Assembly: GCA_964469165.1 (NCBI GenBank) | Contig: CAYXXZ010000004.1 | Span: 6,905 to 70,904, forward strand | DNA length: 64,000 nucleotides | Origin: CAYXXZ01 sp964469165 | Lineage (GTDB): Bacteria > Pseudomonadota > Gammaproteobacteria > Pseudomonadales > Porticoccaceae | Direction: 5' to 3' | Shown here: positions 17,512-24,166 of the stretch, in pieces | Layout: every line of letters starts with the position of its first letter | Position numbering within the stretch: position 1 is the first letter of the stretch | Made by a program: the position numbers and the translations under genes | Notes under the pieces: model-generated | Told to the model about the DNA's origin: nothing | The model's input: only the letters and a program-made list of their open reading frames with translations | Databases searched by the model: none

Positions 17512-17554
17512 GTAGGGGCAATTCATGAAACCGGCAGGTTCGTGCAATTGCCCC
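17512..17554. repeat. Palindromic repeat forming the 3' end of cobD
   Basis: The words TGTAGGGGCAATTCATGAA and, inverted, GCAATTGCCCCTGC flank a short insert. The same sequence exists as an uninterrupted palindrome at 39431-39458. Here it supplies the stop codon and final residues of cobD and the start of the cobD-btuF gap. Confidence 0.7.
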
Positions 17555-18560
17555 TGCTTTGATGCAGCACATCCAGCGCCCGCTGCCAGTGCTGCGGCGC
17601 GGGCAGCCCGAGGCGCAACATGCCGCGATCCTCCAATGGCCCCAGCAGGCGCATCAGCAGCCCACGCCGCGCCGCGGCCCGGTAGATCCCTTGCGCTTCG
17701 GCCCACTCCGTTTCGGCGCTGATGAAGTGCGCGGCGCGGCGCCAGTCCAGCTCCGGGAATAGCGCCGCCAGTACCGCCTGCCAGCGCTGCGCGGCGTCTT
17801 CCAGGCGCCGGCGCTGGGCGCCGTGCCAGTTCCGGTCCGCCAGGGCACGGCCGCCGATCCAGCGCGCCGGGTGGCTGACGGCCCAGGGGTTCATGTCCTG
17901 CGCCAGGCGCGCGACCAGCGCCGGCTCCGCCACCGCGAAACCGAGACGGATGCCGGCGAGGCCGAAGAATTTGCCGAGGGAGCGCAATATCACGGTGTTG
18001 GCGGGACGGCTGGAAATCAGGCTGTGCTCCGGATGCGGGTCCATGAACGCCTCGTCCACCACCAGTTGGCCGTTGCTCTCGGCGAGTTCATCAGCGAGGT
18101 GGCGCAACACCTTGGAATCGAGGACATCCGCACTGGGATTGTTGGGATTGATCACCAGCACATGGCGCACCGCGCCCTGCGCCACCAGCGCGCGCAGGTG
18201 GGCACCGTCCCGGTAGAACACCGGTTCGTGGCCCGCCAGTTGCCAGGCATGCTGGTGCTCGCGGTACCCCCACAGCGGCAGCGCCACCGGCGCCGCTGGC
18301 CACAACGCGGGCAGATGGCGCACCCCGTGCTGGGAGCCGGGCAGAGCCAACAGTTGGGCCGCGTCGCAGCCGTAATAGCCGGCGGCGGTTTCCAGCAGGC
18401 CGTCGCCGTCCTCCGGCAAGCGCTGCCAGACGCTCTCCGGCACCGGGGGCACGGGCCAGCTCCAGGGGCTGATGCCGGTTGACACATCGATCCACTCCGC
18501 CGGAGGAATACCGAATTCGGCGCTGGCCTGGATCAGATTGCCGCCGTGGATCAGGGCCAT
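17523..18560 (-). CDS. cobD: L-threonine-O-3-phosphate decarboxylase
   Basis: A 345-residue fold-type I PLP enzyme that makes (R)-1-aminopropan-2-ol phosphate, the linker attached by CbiB (CobD in Salmonella naming, CobC in Pseudomonas denitrificans). It begins HGGNLIQASAEFGIPPAEWIDVSTGI, has the N-terminal-domain motif LPGSQHG, VINPNNPSA, an Asp in VDEAFMD for the PLP pyridine, and the Schiff-base Lys in LRSLGKFFGLAGIRLGF. The ATG at 18560 has GGAGA 6-10 bases upstream and sits inside the end of cbiB (10-base overlap). The last residues are encoded by a dispersed palindromic repeat. Confidence 0.92.
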   Translation of the reverse strand: MALIHGGNLIQASAEFGIPPAEWIDVSTGISPWSWPVPPVPESVWQRLPEDGDGLLETAAGYYGCDAAQLLALPGSQHGVRHLPALWPAAPVALPLWGYREHQHAWQLAGHEPVFYRDGAHLRALVAQGAVRHVLVINPNNPSADVLDSKVLRHLADELAESNGQLVVDEAFMDPHPEHSLISSRPANTVILRSLGKFFGLAGIRLGFAVAEPALVARLAQDMNPWAVSHPARWIGGRALADRNWHGAQRRRLEDAAQRWQAVLAALFPELDWRRAAHFISAETEWAEAQGIYRAAARRGLLMRLLGPLEDRGMLRLGLPAPQHWQRALDVLHQSRGNCTNLPVS

Positions 18561-19720
18561 GGGATCTCCTTCTCCAACAATCGGTAGTACCGATCGAGAA
18601 GACTGGTGCCACTTGAAGCTGTGGTGGCATGGGGCGATGGTGGATAACCCTGCGGGACACGCCGTACCCAAAGCACTCGCTGCGCTCGCGGGGCAGGCTC
18701 TGAATCCATCCATGGAGGCTCGGACAGCGCCATCCCTGGCGCTGACGGTCCCGCAGGGTCCACCATCACCCCTTCAAGCCTGGGTGCCAAATTCGTGGAA
18801 AAAGCTTGGGATAGCTCTATGAGCGCTATCACCACAAGCCACAGGGCAATCGCGCGCCACAACAGGTGCACAGCTCGCTGGATGTCCCGAGGCTCGGGAT
18901 CGCGACCGCAACCGAGGGCGGGCCGCCACTCCTCGCGACCGTGGTAGCGGGCCGGGCCGCCCAGGCGGATACCCAGCGCCCCGGCTCCCGCGGCCATCAC
19001 CGGCCCGGCATTGGGGCTGGCCGCCCGCGGCGCCTGTTCGCGCCAACAGCGCAGCGCCGCGCGCAGGTTGCCGGCGAGGCCATAGGAAAGTGCGCAGAGC
19101 CGGGCGGGCAGCCAGTTGAGAAGGTCGTCGAGCCGCGCCGCGCCGCGGCCGAAATGCAGGTACTTTTCCGAGCGGTAGCCCCAGCGGGCGTCGAGGGTGT
19201 TGGCCAGCCGGTAGAGCAGCGCGCCGGGCGCGCCCGCCAGTGCGAACCAGAACAGCGGCGCCAGCACCGCGTCGCTGCCGTTCTCCAGCACCGATTCCGC
19301 CGCCGCGCGGGTCGCGCCTGCCTCGTCCAGCGCCGCCGTGTCGCGGCTGACGATCATGCCCACCTGATATCGCGCCGCCGTCAGATCACCGGCGAGCAGT
19401 GGTGCCGCCACGGCACGGGCGTGCTCTGCCAGGCTGCGATTGCCGAGGGTGAAATACAACACCAACACCTGAGCGGCAACCAGCAGCCAGCCGGAAAACA
19501 TCGCAAGCAGCCCCCACAATGCCAGCGCCGGCAACGCGGCCAACAGCAGCCAGCCAAGAGCACCCGCCAGTTGCTGGGCCCGCGGCGAATGGCCGTCGCA
19601 GCGCAGCAGAGCCTCGACCCGGCCAACCAGCGCGCCGAAGCCAATCAGCGGGTGCCAGCGCCGGGGCTCGCCGCACAGGGTGTCGAGAATCAGGGCAAGC
19701 AATATCTGTAACGCAATCAC
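18551..19720 (-). CDS. cbiB: Adenosylcobinamide-phosphate synthase with repeat-derived tail
   Basis: A 389-residue inner-membrane protein, CbiB (CobD in P. denitrificans naming), which couples aminopropanol phosphate to adenosylcobyric acid. Family marks are LILDTLCGEPRRWHPLIGFG at the start, VGMIVSRDTAALDEAG, AAAESVLENGSDAVLAPLFW and several membrane helices. The normal protein ends near LWLVVIALIEL (about 306). A further 82 residues follow, rich in Pro, Ser and Arg and with no family resemblance; they are encoded largely by the inverted repeat at 18631-18772. The GTG start at 19720 overlaps the cobS stop by 4 bases. Confidence 0.9.
   Translation of the reverse strand: MIALQILLALILDTLCGEPRRWHPLIGFGALVGRVEALLRCDGHSPRAQQLAGALGWLLLAALPALALWGLLAMFSGWLLVAAQVLVLYFTLGNRSLAEHARAVAAPLLAGDLTAARYQVGMIVSRDTAALDEAGATRAAAESVLENGSDAVLAPLFWFALAGAPGALLYRLANTLDARWGYRSEKYLHFGRGAARLDDLLNWLPARLCALSYGLAGNLRAALRCWREQAPRAASPNAGPVMAAGAGALGIRLGGPARYHGREEWRPALGCGRDPEPRDIQRAVHLLWRAIALWLVVIALIELSQAFSTNLAPRLEGVMVDPAGPSAPGMALSEPPWMDSEPAPRAQRVLWVRRVPQGYPPSPHATTASSGTSLLDRYYRLLEKEIPWP
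18631..18772. repeat. Imperfect inverted-repeat element inside the cbiB 3' end
   Basis: The arms (18631-18658 and 18748-18772) are GGGCGATGGTGGATAACCC-type and its inverse GGGTCCACCATCACCCC, each joined to a TGCGGGAC/GTCCCGCA core. The interior words CCATCCATGGAGGCTC and CAGCGCCATCCCTGGCGCTGACGGTC recur, in inverted layout, in the element at 28040-28138. It is read through as the C-terminal tail of CbiB. Confidence 0.75.
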
Positions 19721-20493
19721 GGCACAGTTCCCGCGACCAACAGGGCAGCAGTCGCCAACAGCGCCGTTTCCAACAGTTCGACCAATGCCCCGGCGCAATC
19801 ACCGGTGAAGCCGCCCAGGCGGCGCTGCACGCTCCTGCGCCACAACGCGAACAGGGCAACGGAAACCGCCAGCCACGGTAGCCAAAGTGTGACAGGCAGG
19901 CACAATGCGAGCACTGCAGCCACGACCAACGCGGCAGTGGTAAGACCTCTGCGCGAGGCGTTTTCGGCCAGGCCGCCCCCCATGCCGCCGACCCTGACAT
20001 AGGGCAATGTGATAAATGCCAGGGGCAACAGGGTGCGTGCCACCACAGGCGCCAGCCACCAGTCGGCGGACGAATGGGCCAGCAGTACATCCAGCGCCGC
20101 GACCTTAACGAGCAGCACCAGCACCACAGCGACGACGCCCGCAGGGCCGCAGGCCGGGTCCTTCATGATCGCCAGGGTGCGCTCGCGGTCGCCCATGCCG
20201 CCCACCCAGGCATCGGCGCAGTCGGCCAGGCCGTCCAGGTGCAATGCGCCGGTAAGCGCCACCCACAGGGCCACCACCAGCGCGGCGCCGAGCAGGCCCG
20301 CGCCGGACAGAACGCTGGCCAGCAGCGCGAGCAACAGGCCGATCAGCAGCCCCGCCGCCGGATACCAGTGCAGGGAGCGACCCAACGTCGCGGGGCCGAC
20401 CTCGCCGGCGATCCGCACCGGGATGCGGGTCAGCAGCCCCAGCGCCACCGCCAGGGCGCGGCATTCTTCGCGCAGTGTTCCGGAATCAGCCAT
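19717..20493 (-). CDS. cobS: Adenosylcobinamide-GDP ribazoletransferase
   Basis: A 258-residue integral membrane enzyme that joins alpha-ribazole (phosphate) to AdoCbi-GDP, the last assembly step. It has GLLTRIPVRIAGEVGPATLGRSLHWYPAAGLLIG, the conserved acidic motif HLDGLADCADAWVGG, MKDPACGPAGVV and multiple helices. The ATG at 20493 is used; an in-frame GTG 18 bases upstream is also possible. Its first about 24 codons lie in a segment that is duplicated at 20728-20976, leaving a truncated second copy of the gene start upstream. It overlaps cbiB by 4 bases. Confidence 0.92.
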   Translation of the reverse strand: MADSGTLREECRALAVALGLLTRIPVRIAGEVGPATLGRSLHWYPAAGLLIGLLLALLASVLSGAGLLGAALVVALWVALTGALHLDGLADCADAWVGGMGDRERTLAIMKDPACGPAGVVAVVLVLLVKVAALDVLLAHSSADWWLAPVVARTLLPLAFITLPYVRVGGMGGGLAENASRRGLTTAALVVAAVLALCLPVTLWLPWLAVSVALFALWRRSVQRRLGGFTGDCAGALVELLETALLATAALLVAGTVP

Positions 20494-20553
20494 CGCTCGC
20501 TCCTGTGCCACTCGCTTGGCGTGCCGGATTGTTGCGCGTGTCCAGGGGATTTG

Positions 20554-20649
20554 CCCTCTCCCCGGCCCTCTCCCTGAAGGGAGAGGGAGTATCGCACCGG
20601 CCTTCCTGTTTGCCCCCCTCTCCCTTCAGGGAGAGGGCCGGGGAAAGGG
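20554..20649. repeat. Nested palindromic element in the cobS leader (second copy at 20861-20956)
   Basis: Outer arms CCCTCTCCCCGGCCCTCTCC and its inverse GGAGAGGGCCGGGGAAAGGG enclose smaller GGGAGAGGG palindromes. This CCTCTCCC-rich type is a widespread dispersed repeat in proteobacteria. It is present twice because it lies inside the local duplication. It could form a strong RNA hairpin between cobC and cobS. Confidence 0.8.
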
Positions 20650-20669
20650 AATCGCCCCAAACCTCCGGC

Positions 20670-20727
20670 TGGTGAAAAATCAGTTGCGAAACATCGCCGT
20701 CGCCCAGATGGTGTATCCGCAACCGCA
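20670..20727 (-). pseudogene. Diverged remnant of the cobC 3' end
   Basis: Read on the minus strand these 58 bases encode LRIHHLGDGDVSQLIFHQPE, which parallels the true CobC C-terminus LQVYHLNEGDAPQLIFHQPG. The remnant lies between the two copies of the cobS 5' segment, in the order expected for a tandem duplication of the cobC-cobS junction. It has no start and no catalytic part. Confidence 0.75.
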
Positions 20728-21006
20728 GCACCGGGATGCGGGTCAGCAGCGCCACCGCCAGGGCGCGGCATTCTTCGCGCAGTGTTCCGGAATCAGCCAT
20801 CGCTCGCTCCTGTGCCACTCGCTTGGCGTGCCGGATTGTTGCGCGTGTCCAGGGGATTTGCCCTCTCCCCGGCCCTCTCCCTGAAGGGAGAGGGAGTATC
20901 GCACCGGCCTTCCTGTTTGCCCCCCTCTCCCTTCAGGGAGAGGGCCGGGGAAAGGGAATCGCCCCAAACCTCCGGCAGAAAGCCCTCACAGTCAACCGCC
21001 TGCTCC

Positions 21007-21624
21007 CTAAACATCCGCTTCCCCCGGCTGATGAAAAATCAGTTGCGGAGCATCGCCTTCGTTCAGGTGGTATACCTGCAATCGCACCAAACAGCCGTAG
21101 GGCACATGGAAGAAAGTACTGCTGGCGAGGGGGGCCGCCAGCAGGTGACACAGCAGCAGGCGGATGACGCCACCGTGGCACACCAGCAACAAATGCTCGC
21201 CGCGGTGGCGGGCGAGCAGAGCGTTCCACACCTGCACCAGGCGCGCACTCGCCTCCGCCGCGGATTCGCCACCCGGAGGGGCAAGGTTGCCCGGCTCTCG
21301 GTAGTAACGCGCCACAAAGGCGCCCTCTTCCCGCCATACTTCAGCGATGTCGCGCCCCTCCCAGCGACCGAAATGGATTTCGCGCAGATTCACTTCATGA
21401 GCCAGGGGCAGACCACGGTCGTGCGCGAAGCGCTCGGCGAAATCCGCACAGCGCTGCAATGGCGAGCTGACCACGCGCTGCCAGCCACCATGGCGCGCCA
21501 GGGCCGCGGTCATCTGGTGCCAACCCTGGTCAGTCAGTGCCGAATCGGTGACACCGCGAAAAATGTCGCCGCCCGCGCAGGCGCCGTGGCGCAGCAGATC
21601 GACCGTGGTGGTCCGCTCGCTCAT
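21007..21624 (-). CDS. cobC: Alpha-ribazole phosphatase
   Basis: A 205-residue histidine phosphatase (phosphoglycerate-mutase fold). The catalytic motif is LLRHGACAGGDIFRGVTDSALT near the N-terminus; other parts are VVSSPLQRCADFAE, LREIHFGRWEGRDIAEV and the second His in LLLVCHGGVIRLL. It removes the phosphate from alpha-ribazole-5'-phosphate or from the final cobalamin phosphate. It overlaps cobT by 4 bases (ATGA). The 513-base gap to cobS is filled by the duplication and palindromic repeats. Another phosphatase of the same fold at 42921-43604 is not part of this operon. Confidence 0.9.
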   Translation of the reverse strand: MSERTTTVDLLRHGACAGGDIFRGVTDSALTDQGWHQMTAALARHGGWQRVVSSPLQRCADFAERFAHDRGLPLAHEVNLREIHFGRWEGRDIAEVWREEGAFVARYYREPGNLAPPGGESAAEASARLVQVWNALLARHRGEHLLLVCHGGVIRLLLCHLLAAPLASSTFFHVPYGCLVRLQVYHLNEGDAPQLIFHQPGEADV

Positions 21625-22742
21625 TCCGGTGCCCCGCTGACCCCGGCTTCGACGAACGTCGCCATCTCCCGGTGCAGGTCGCAGGCGCTTTGCAACAACG
21701 GTAACGCCAATGCAGCGCCGCTGCCCTCGCCCAGATGCAGGCCCAGATCGAGCAGCGGCTGCGCATCGAGGGCGTCGAGCAGGTGGCTGTGGCCCGGCTC
21801 CCGCGAGCGGTGGCCGAACAGCAACCAGTCCCGCACCCCCGGGTTGATACGACAGGCCACCAGCGCCGCCGCGGTGCAGATATAGCCGTCCACCAGGCTG
21901 GGGATGCCGCGCTGGGCAGCCGCGATATAGGCTCCCGTGAGGGCGGCGATTTCCAGGCCACCGAGGCGGCGCAGAGTCTCCAGGGGTGAATGACAGTGGG
22001 GCTCGTGCAGCACCAGGGCGCGGTTCACGGCGTCGCGCTTGCGGGCGAGCCCTTCTCCATCCACCCCGGTGCCCGTGCCCACGGTCTGCGCCGTGGACAG
22101 GCCCAACAGGGCGCTGACCAGGGCAGCCGTGGCAGCGGTGTTGGCGATACCCATCTCGCCGCCGATAAAGAGGTCGCAAGGCCCGCCGCCAATGATTTCT
22201 TCCGCCCCCGCCGCCAGGGCCGCTGCCAGCAGTTCTTCATCCATGGCCGCCGCCGTACAGATATTGGCGCTGCCGGGCGCCAGTTGCAGGTCGCGCACCG
22301 CCGGGTAACCGCGATCCGCATCACTCAGGGGCTCAACCGTACCCAGGTTCACCACCCGGAAATCCGCCCCGGCACGGCGCGACAGCACTGAAATCGCCGC
22401 CCCGCCCCTGGCGAAATTGCGGATCATCTCCACCGTCACCGCCTGCGGAAACGCCGACACACCCTCGGCCGCAATGCCGTGGTCGGCGGCGAACACCCGC
22501 ACCCGCACGGCCTCCAGCCGCGGCACCGCCCTGCCCTGCCAGCCGGCGAAGGCCACGGCTATATCCTCCAGGCGGCCCAGGGAGCCGGGTGGCTTGGTAA
22601 GTTGGTTTTGGCGGGTGCGGGCGGTGTCTCTCGCTGTTTGGGAGGTGCGTGCGGTTGGCGAGTGCAGCCAGGTTGGCGACAGGTCTGACGTCGGACGTCT
22701 GACGTCTGACGCTAAAGAAGGGGTGCCATCATTGGGTTTCAC
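21621..22742 (-). CDS. cobT: Nicotinate-nucleotide--dimethylbenzimidazole phosphoribosyltransferase
   Basis: A 373-residue enzyme that activates the lower ligand: DMB plus nicotinate mononucleotide gives alpha-ribazole phosphate. It shows TKPPGSLGRLEDIA, VFAADHGIAAEGVSAFPQAVT, GEMGIANTAATAAL, TGVDGEGLARKR and HLGEGSGAAL with the catalytic Glu. The start is taken as the GTG at 22742, with GAGGAAA about 6 bases upstream; an ATG 51 bases earlier lacks a good ribosome-binding site. Codons around residues 10-20 (SDVRRPTSD) are encoded by the left arm of a 32-base inverted repeat. Confidence 0.92.
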   Translation of the reverse strand: MKPNDGTPSLASDVRRPTSDLSPTWLHSPTARTSQTARDTARTRQNQLTKPPGSLGRLEDIAVAFAGWQGRAVPRLEAVRVRVFAADHGIAAEGVSAFPQAVTVEMIRNFARGGAAISVLSRRAGADFRVVNLGTVEPLSDADRGYPAVRDLQLAPGSANICTAAAMDEELLAAALAAGAEEIIGGGPCDLFIGGEMGIANTAATAALVSALLGLSTAQTVGTGTGVDGEGLARKRDAVNRALVLHEPHCHSPLETLRRLGGLEIAALTGAYIAAAQRGIPSLVDGYICTAAALVACRINPGVRDWLLFGHRSREPGHSHLLDALDAQPLLDLGLHLGEGSGAALALPLLQSACDLHREMATFVEAGVSGAPE

Positions 22743-22826
22743 AGTGTTTCCTCGATAATCATGCAGCGCACCAGACTTGATGCCTGCACCCAAAAGCGTC
22801 CGACGTCAGACGTCCGACGTCAGACC
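22682..22826. repeat. 32-bp inverted repeat spanning the cobU-cobT junction
   Basis: Left arm 22682-22713 and right arm 22795-22826 match in inverted orientation at 31 of 32 positions. Both are built from GACGTC words (GTCTGACGTCGGACGTC). The arms enclose the cobU-cobT gap and the cobT start codon. The left arm is inside cobT; the right arm contains the cobU stop codon and last residues. Confidence 0.88.
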
Positions 22827-23357
22827 AAAATCTTTCAACTCAAGCGACAACCCCGCCACCACCAGCGTCACCCTCCTCGCCACCTGCGCCAACTGCTGAT
22901 GCAGCCAGCCGCTCTCATCCGCGAAGCGGCGCGACAGTTCGCCGAGGGGCACGATGCCGGAGCCCACTTCGTTGCTCACCAGGATGATCCGGCCGGGCAG
23001 GCCGGCAATGGTTTTCAGCAACGCTTCCCGCTCCAGCGGCCAGCAGTCGTGGTGCAGGCAGTTGCTGAGCCACAGGGTCAGGCAGTCCACCAGCAGGCAG
23101 CGGTCGGCGCGGGCCAATCGTTCCAGGGTGGCGGCCAGGTGCAGGGGCTCTTCGACGGCGAGCCACTGGGGACCGCGGCGCGCCTGGTGGTGGCGGATGC
23201 GTTCGGTCATTTCGCCGTCGCCCGCCGTGGCGGTGGCGATGTAATGAAGCTCACGGCCACTCTCCAGGGCGCGGGCTTCCGCCAGGCGGCTCTTGCCGGA
23301 GCGCGCACCGCCGAGGATCAGTTCCAGCCCTCGATCGGGGTGTGTTGGGCTGTTCAT
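22806..23357 (-). CDS. cobU: Adenosylcobinamide kinase / AdoCbi-phosphate guanylyltransferase
   Basis: A 183-residue bifunctional nucleotide-loop enzyme (CobU/CobP). It has the P-loop ELILGGARSGKSRLAE at about residues 12-27, the guanylylated-His region ERIRHHQARRGPQW, LLVDCLTLWLSN and LVSNEVGSGIVPLGELSRRF. It phosphorylates adenosylcobinamide and attaches GMP. The ATG overlaps the cbiZ stop by 4 bases. The last codons fall in the GACGTC-rich inverted repeat. Confidence 0.93.
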   Translation of the reverse strand: MNSPTHPDRGLELILGGARSGKSRLAEARALESGRELHYIATATAGDGEMTERIRHHQARRGPQWLAVEEPLHLAATLERLARADRCLLVDCLTLWLSNCLHHDCWPLEREALLKTIAGLPGRIILVSNEVGSGIVPLGELSRRFADESGWLHQQLAQVARRVTLVVAGLSLELKDFGLTSDV

Positions 23358-24166
23358 GGGGTTTCTCCCAGGTCGAGGCCGGCGGCCAGCGGGCCGGTCT
23401 GATGGATGGAATCAGCGAGTGCGGCCAGTACCAGCCGGGCGAGAGCTTCGCCGAACAGGGTGTGCTTGCCGGCGTAGTGGACGGCCTGACCGTGGCCGGC
23501 GAACACCGCGATGGCGTCGGTGCCGGTTCCTGTGGCGATGGCCCCGGACACCGGGCTGCGGATACCCAGGTCCTGGAGCACTGCGGCCTTGGCCTCGGTG
23601 GCCACCAGCACAGTCTCCACCAGGGCGGCTCCGCTCAGCCGGGCGCTGGCGATCACTGCCAGGTTGATGGTGCCGGTCTCGGCGGGTATCTCGCCGAGCG
23701 CCCGGTACTCCGCCGGGTCACCGGCGCGGCGGGCGTTGGCCATACCGGAGGTGACCAGTACCGCGAGAGTTTCACCGCCGGCGCCGAGGGTGGTGTGGCG
23801 CACCCGCAGGGAGTCCATGGAAGCGGCGGTCATCATCGCCACGGTGTCGGCCTCCCACCCCTGGCGGCGGCACAGATCCGCCAGGGTGGTTTGGGGGCTT
23901 TCACAAAAGCTTTCGTGGGCCGCATCGCCGCTCACCCGCAGATTGAGCCAGCGGCGGCTGTGACCGAGGCCGCCACCCAGCACCGCGCTGCTCAGCACCG
24001 GGCGCGGCGTATCGAAGGCCAGGGTCACCCAGTCCGCGCAGTGGCTCAGGCGGGCGCCCATAGAGTGGACGACACTACTTTTGTCCACCTGTTGGGCTTG
24101 CGGGATGTTGGTCATATCCACGGTGGACAGAAAAGCGCTGTCCACCCTACCTGGACGAGTGTTCAT
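23354..24166 (-). CDS. cbiZ: Adenosylcobinamide amidohydrolase CbiZ
   Basis: A 270-residue CbiZ-family protein, which cleaves the aminopropanol arm from adenosylcobinamide, or from cobamides with the wrong lower ligand, giving cobyric acid for rebuilding. Family parts are VLSSAVLGGGLGHSRRWLNLRV, AASMDSLRVRHTTLGAGGETLAVLVTSGMANARRAGD and SGAIATGTGTDAIAVFAG. It overlaps cobQ and cobU by 4 bases each, so it is translationally coupled to both. The first 35 residues are not conserved. Its presence with BluB and CobT points to corrinoid remodelling. Confidence 0.9.
   Translation of the reverse strand: MNTRPGRVDSAFLSTVDMTNIPQAQQVDKSSVVHSMGARLSHCADWVTLAFDTPRPVLSSAVLGGGLGHSRRWLNLRVSGDAAHESFCESPQTTLADLCRRQGWEADTVAMMTAASMDSLRVRHTTLGAGGETLAVLVTSGMANARRAGDPAEYRALGEIPAETGTINLAVIASARLSGAALVETVLVATEAKAAVLQDLGIRSPVSGAIATGTGTDAIAVFAGHGQAVHYAGKHTLFGEALARLVLAALADSIHQTGPLAAGLDLGETP

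Larger units (their letters stand above)
20415..20976. repeat. Direct duplication of the cobS 5' end and leader
   Basis: Two near-identical segments, 20415-20669 and 20728-20976, start with GCACCGGGATGCGGGTCAGC and end with CCCCAAACCTCCGGC. They differ visibly by one 6-base deletion in the second copy. Each includes the first codons of cobS, its leader and a nested palindrome (next entry). The 58 bases between them resemble the cobC 3' end. Confidence 0.92.

Noticed and set aside
20475..20970. Duplicated short frames in the cobS leader as small genes.
   Set aside because: They arise from the palindromic element within the duplication and read through hairpin arms. No ribosome-binding sites or protein families support them.
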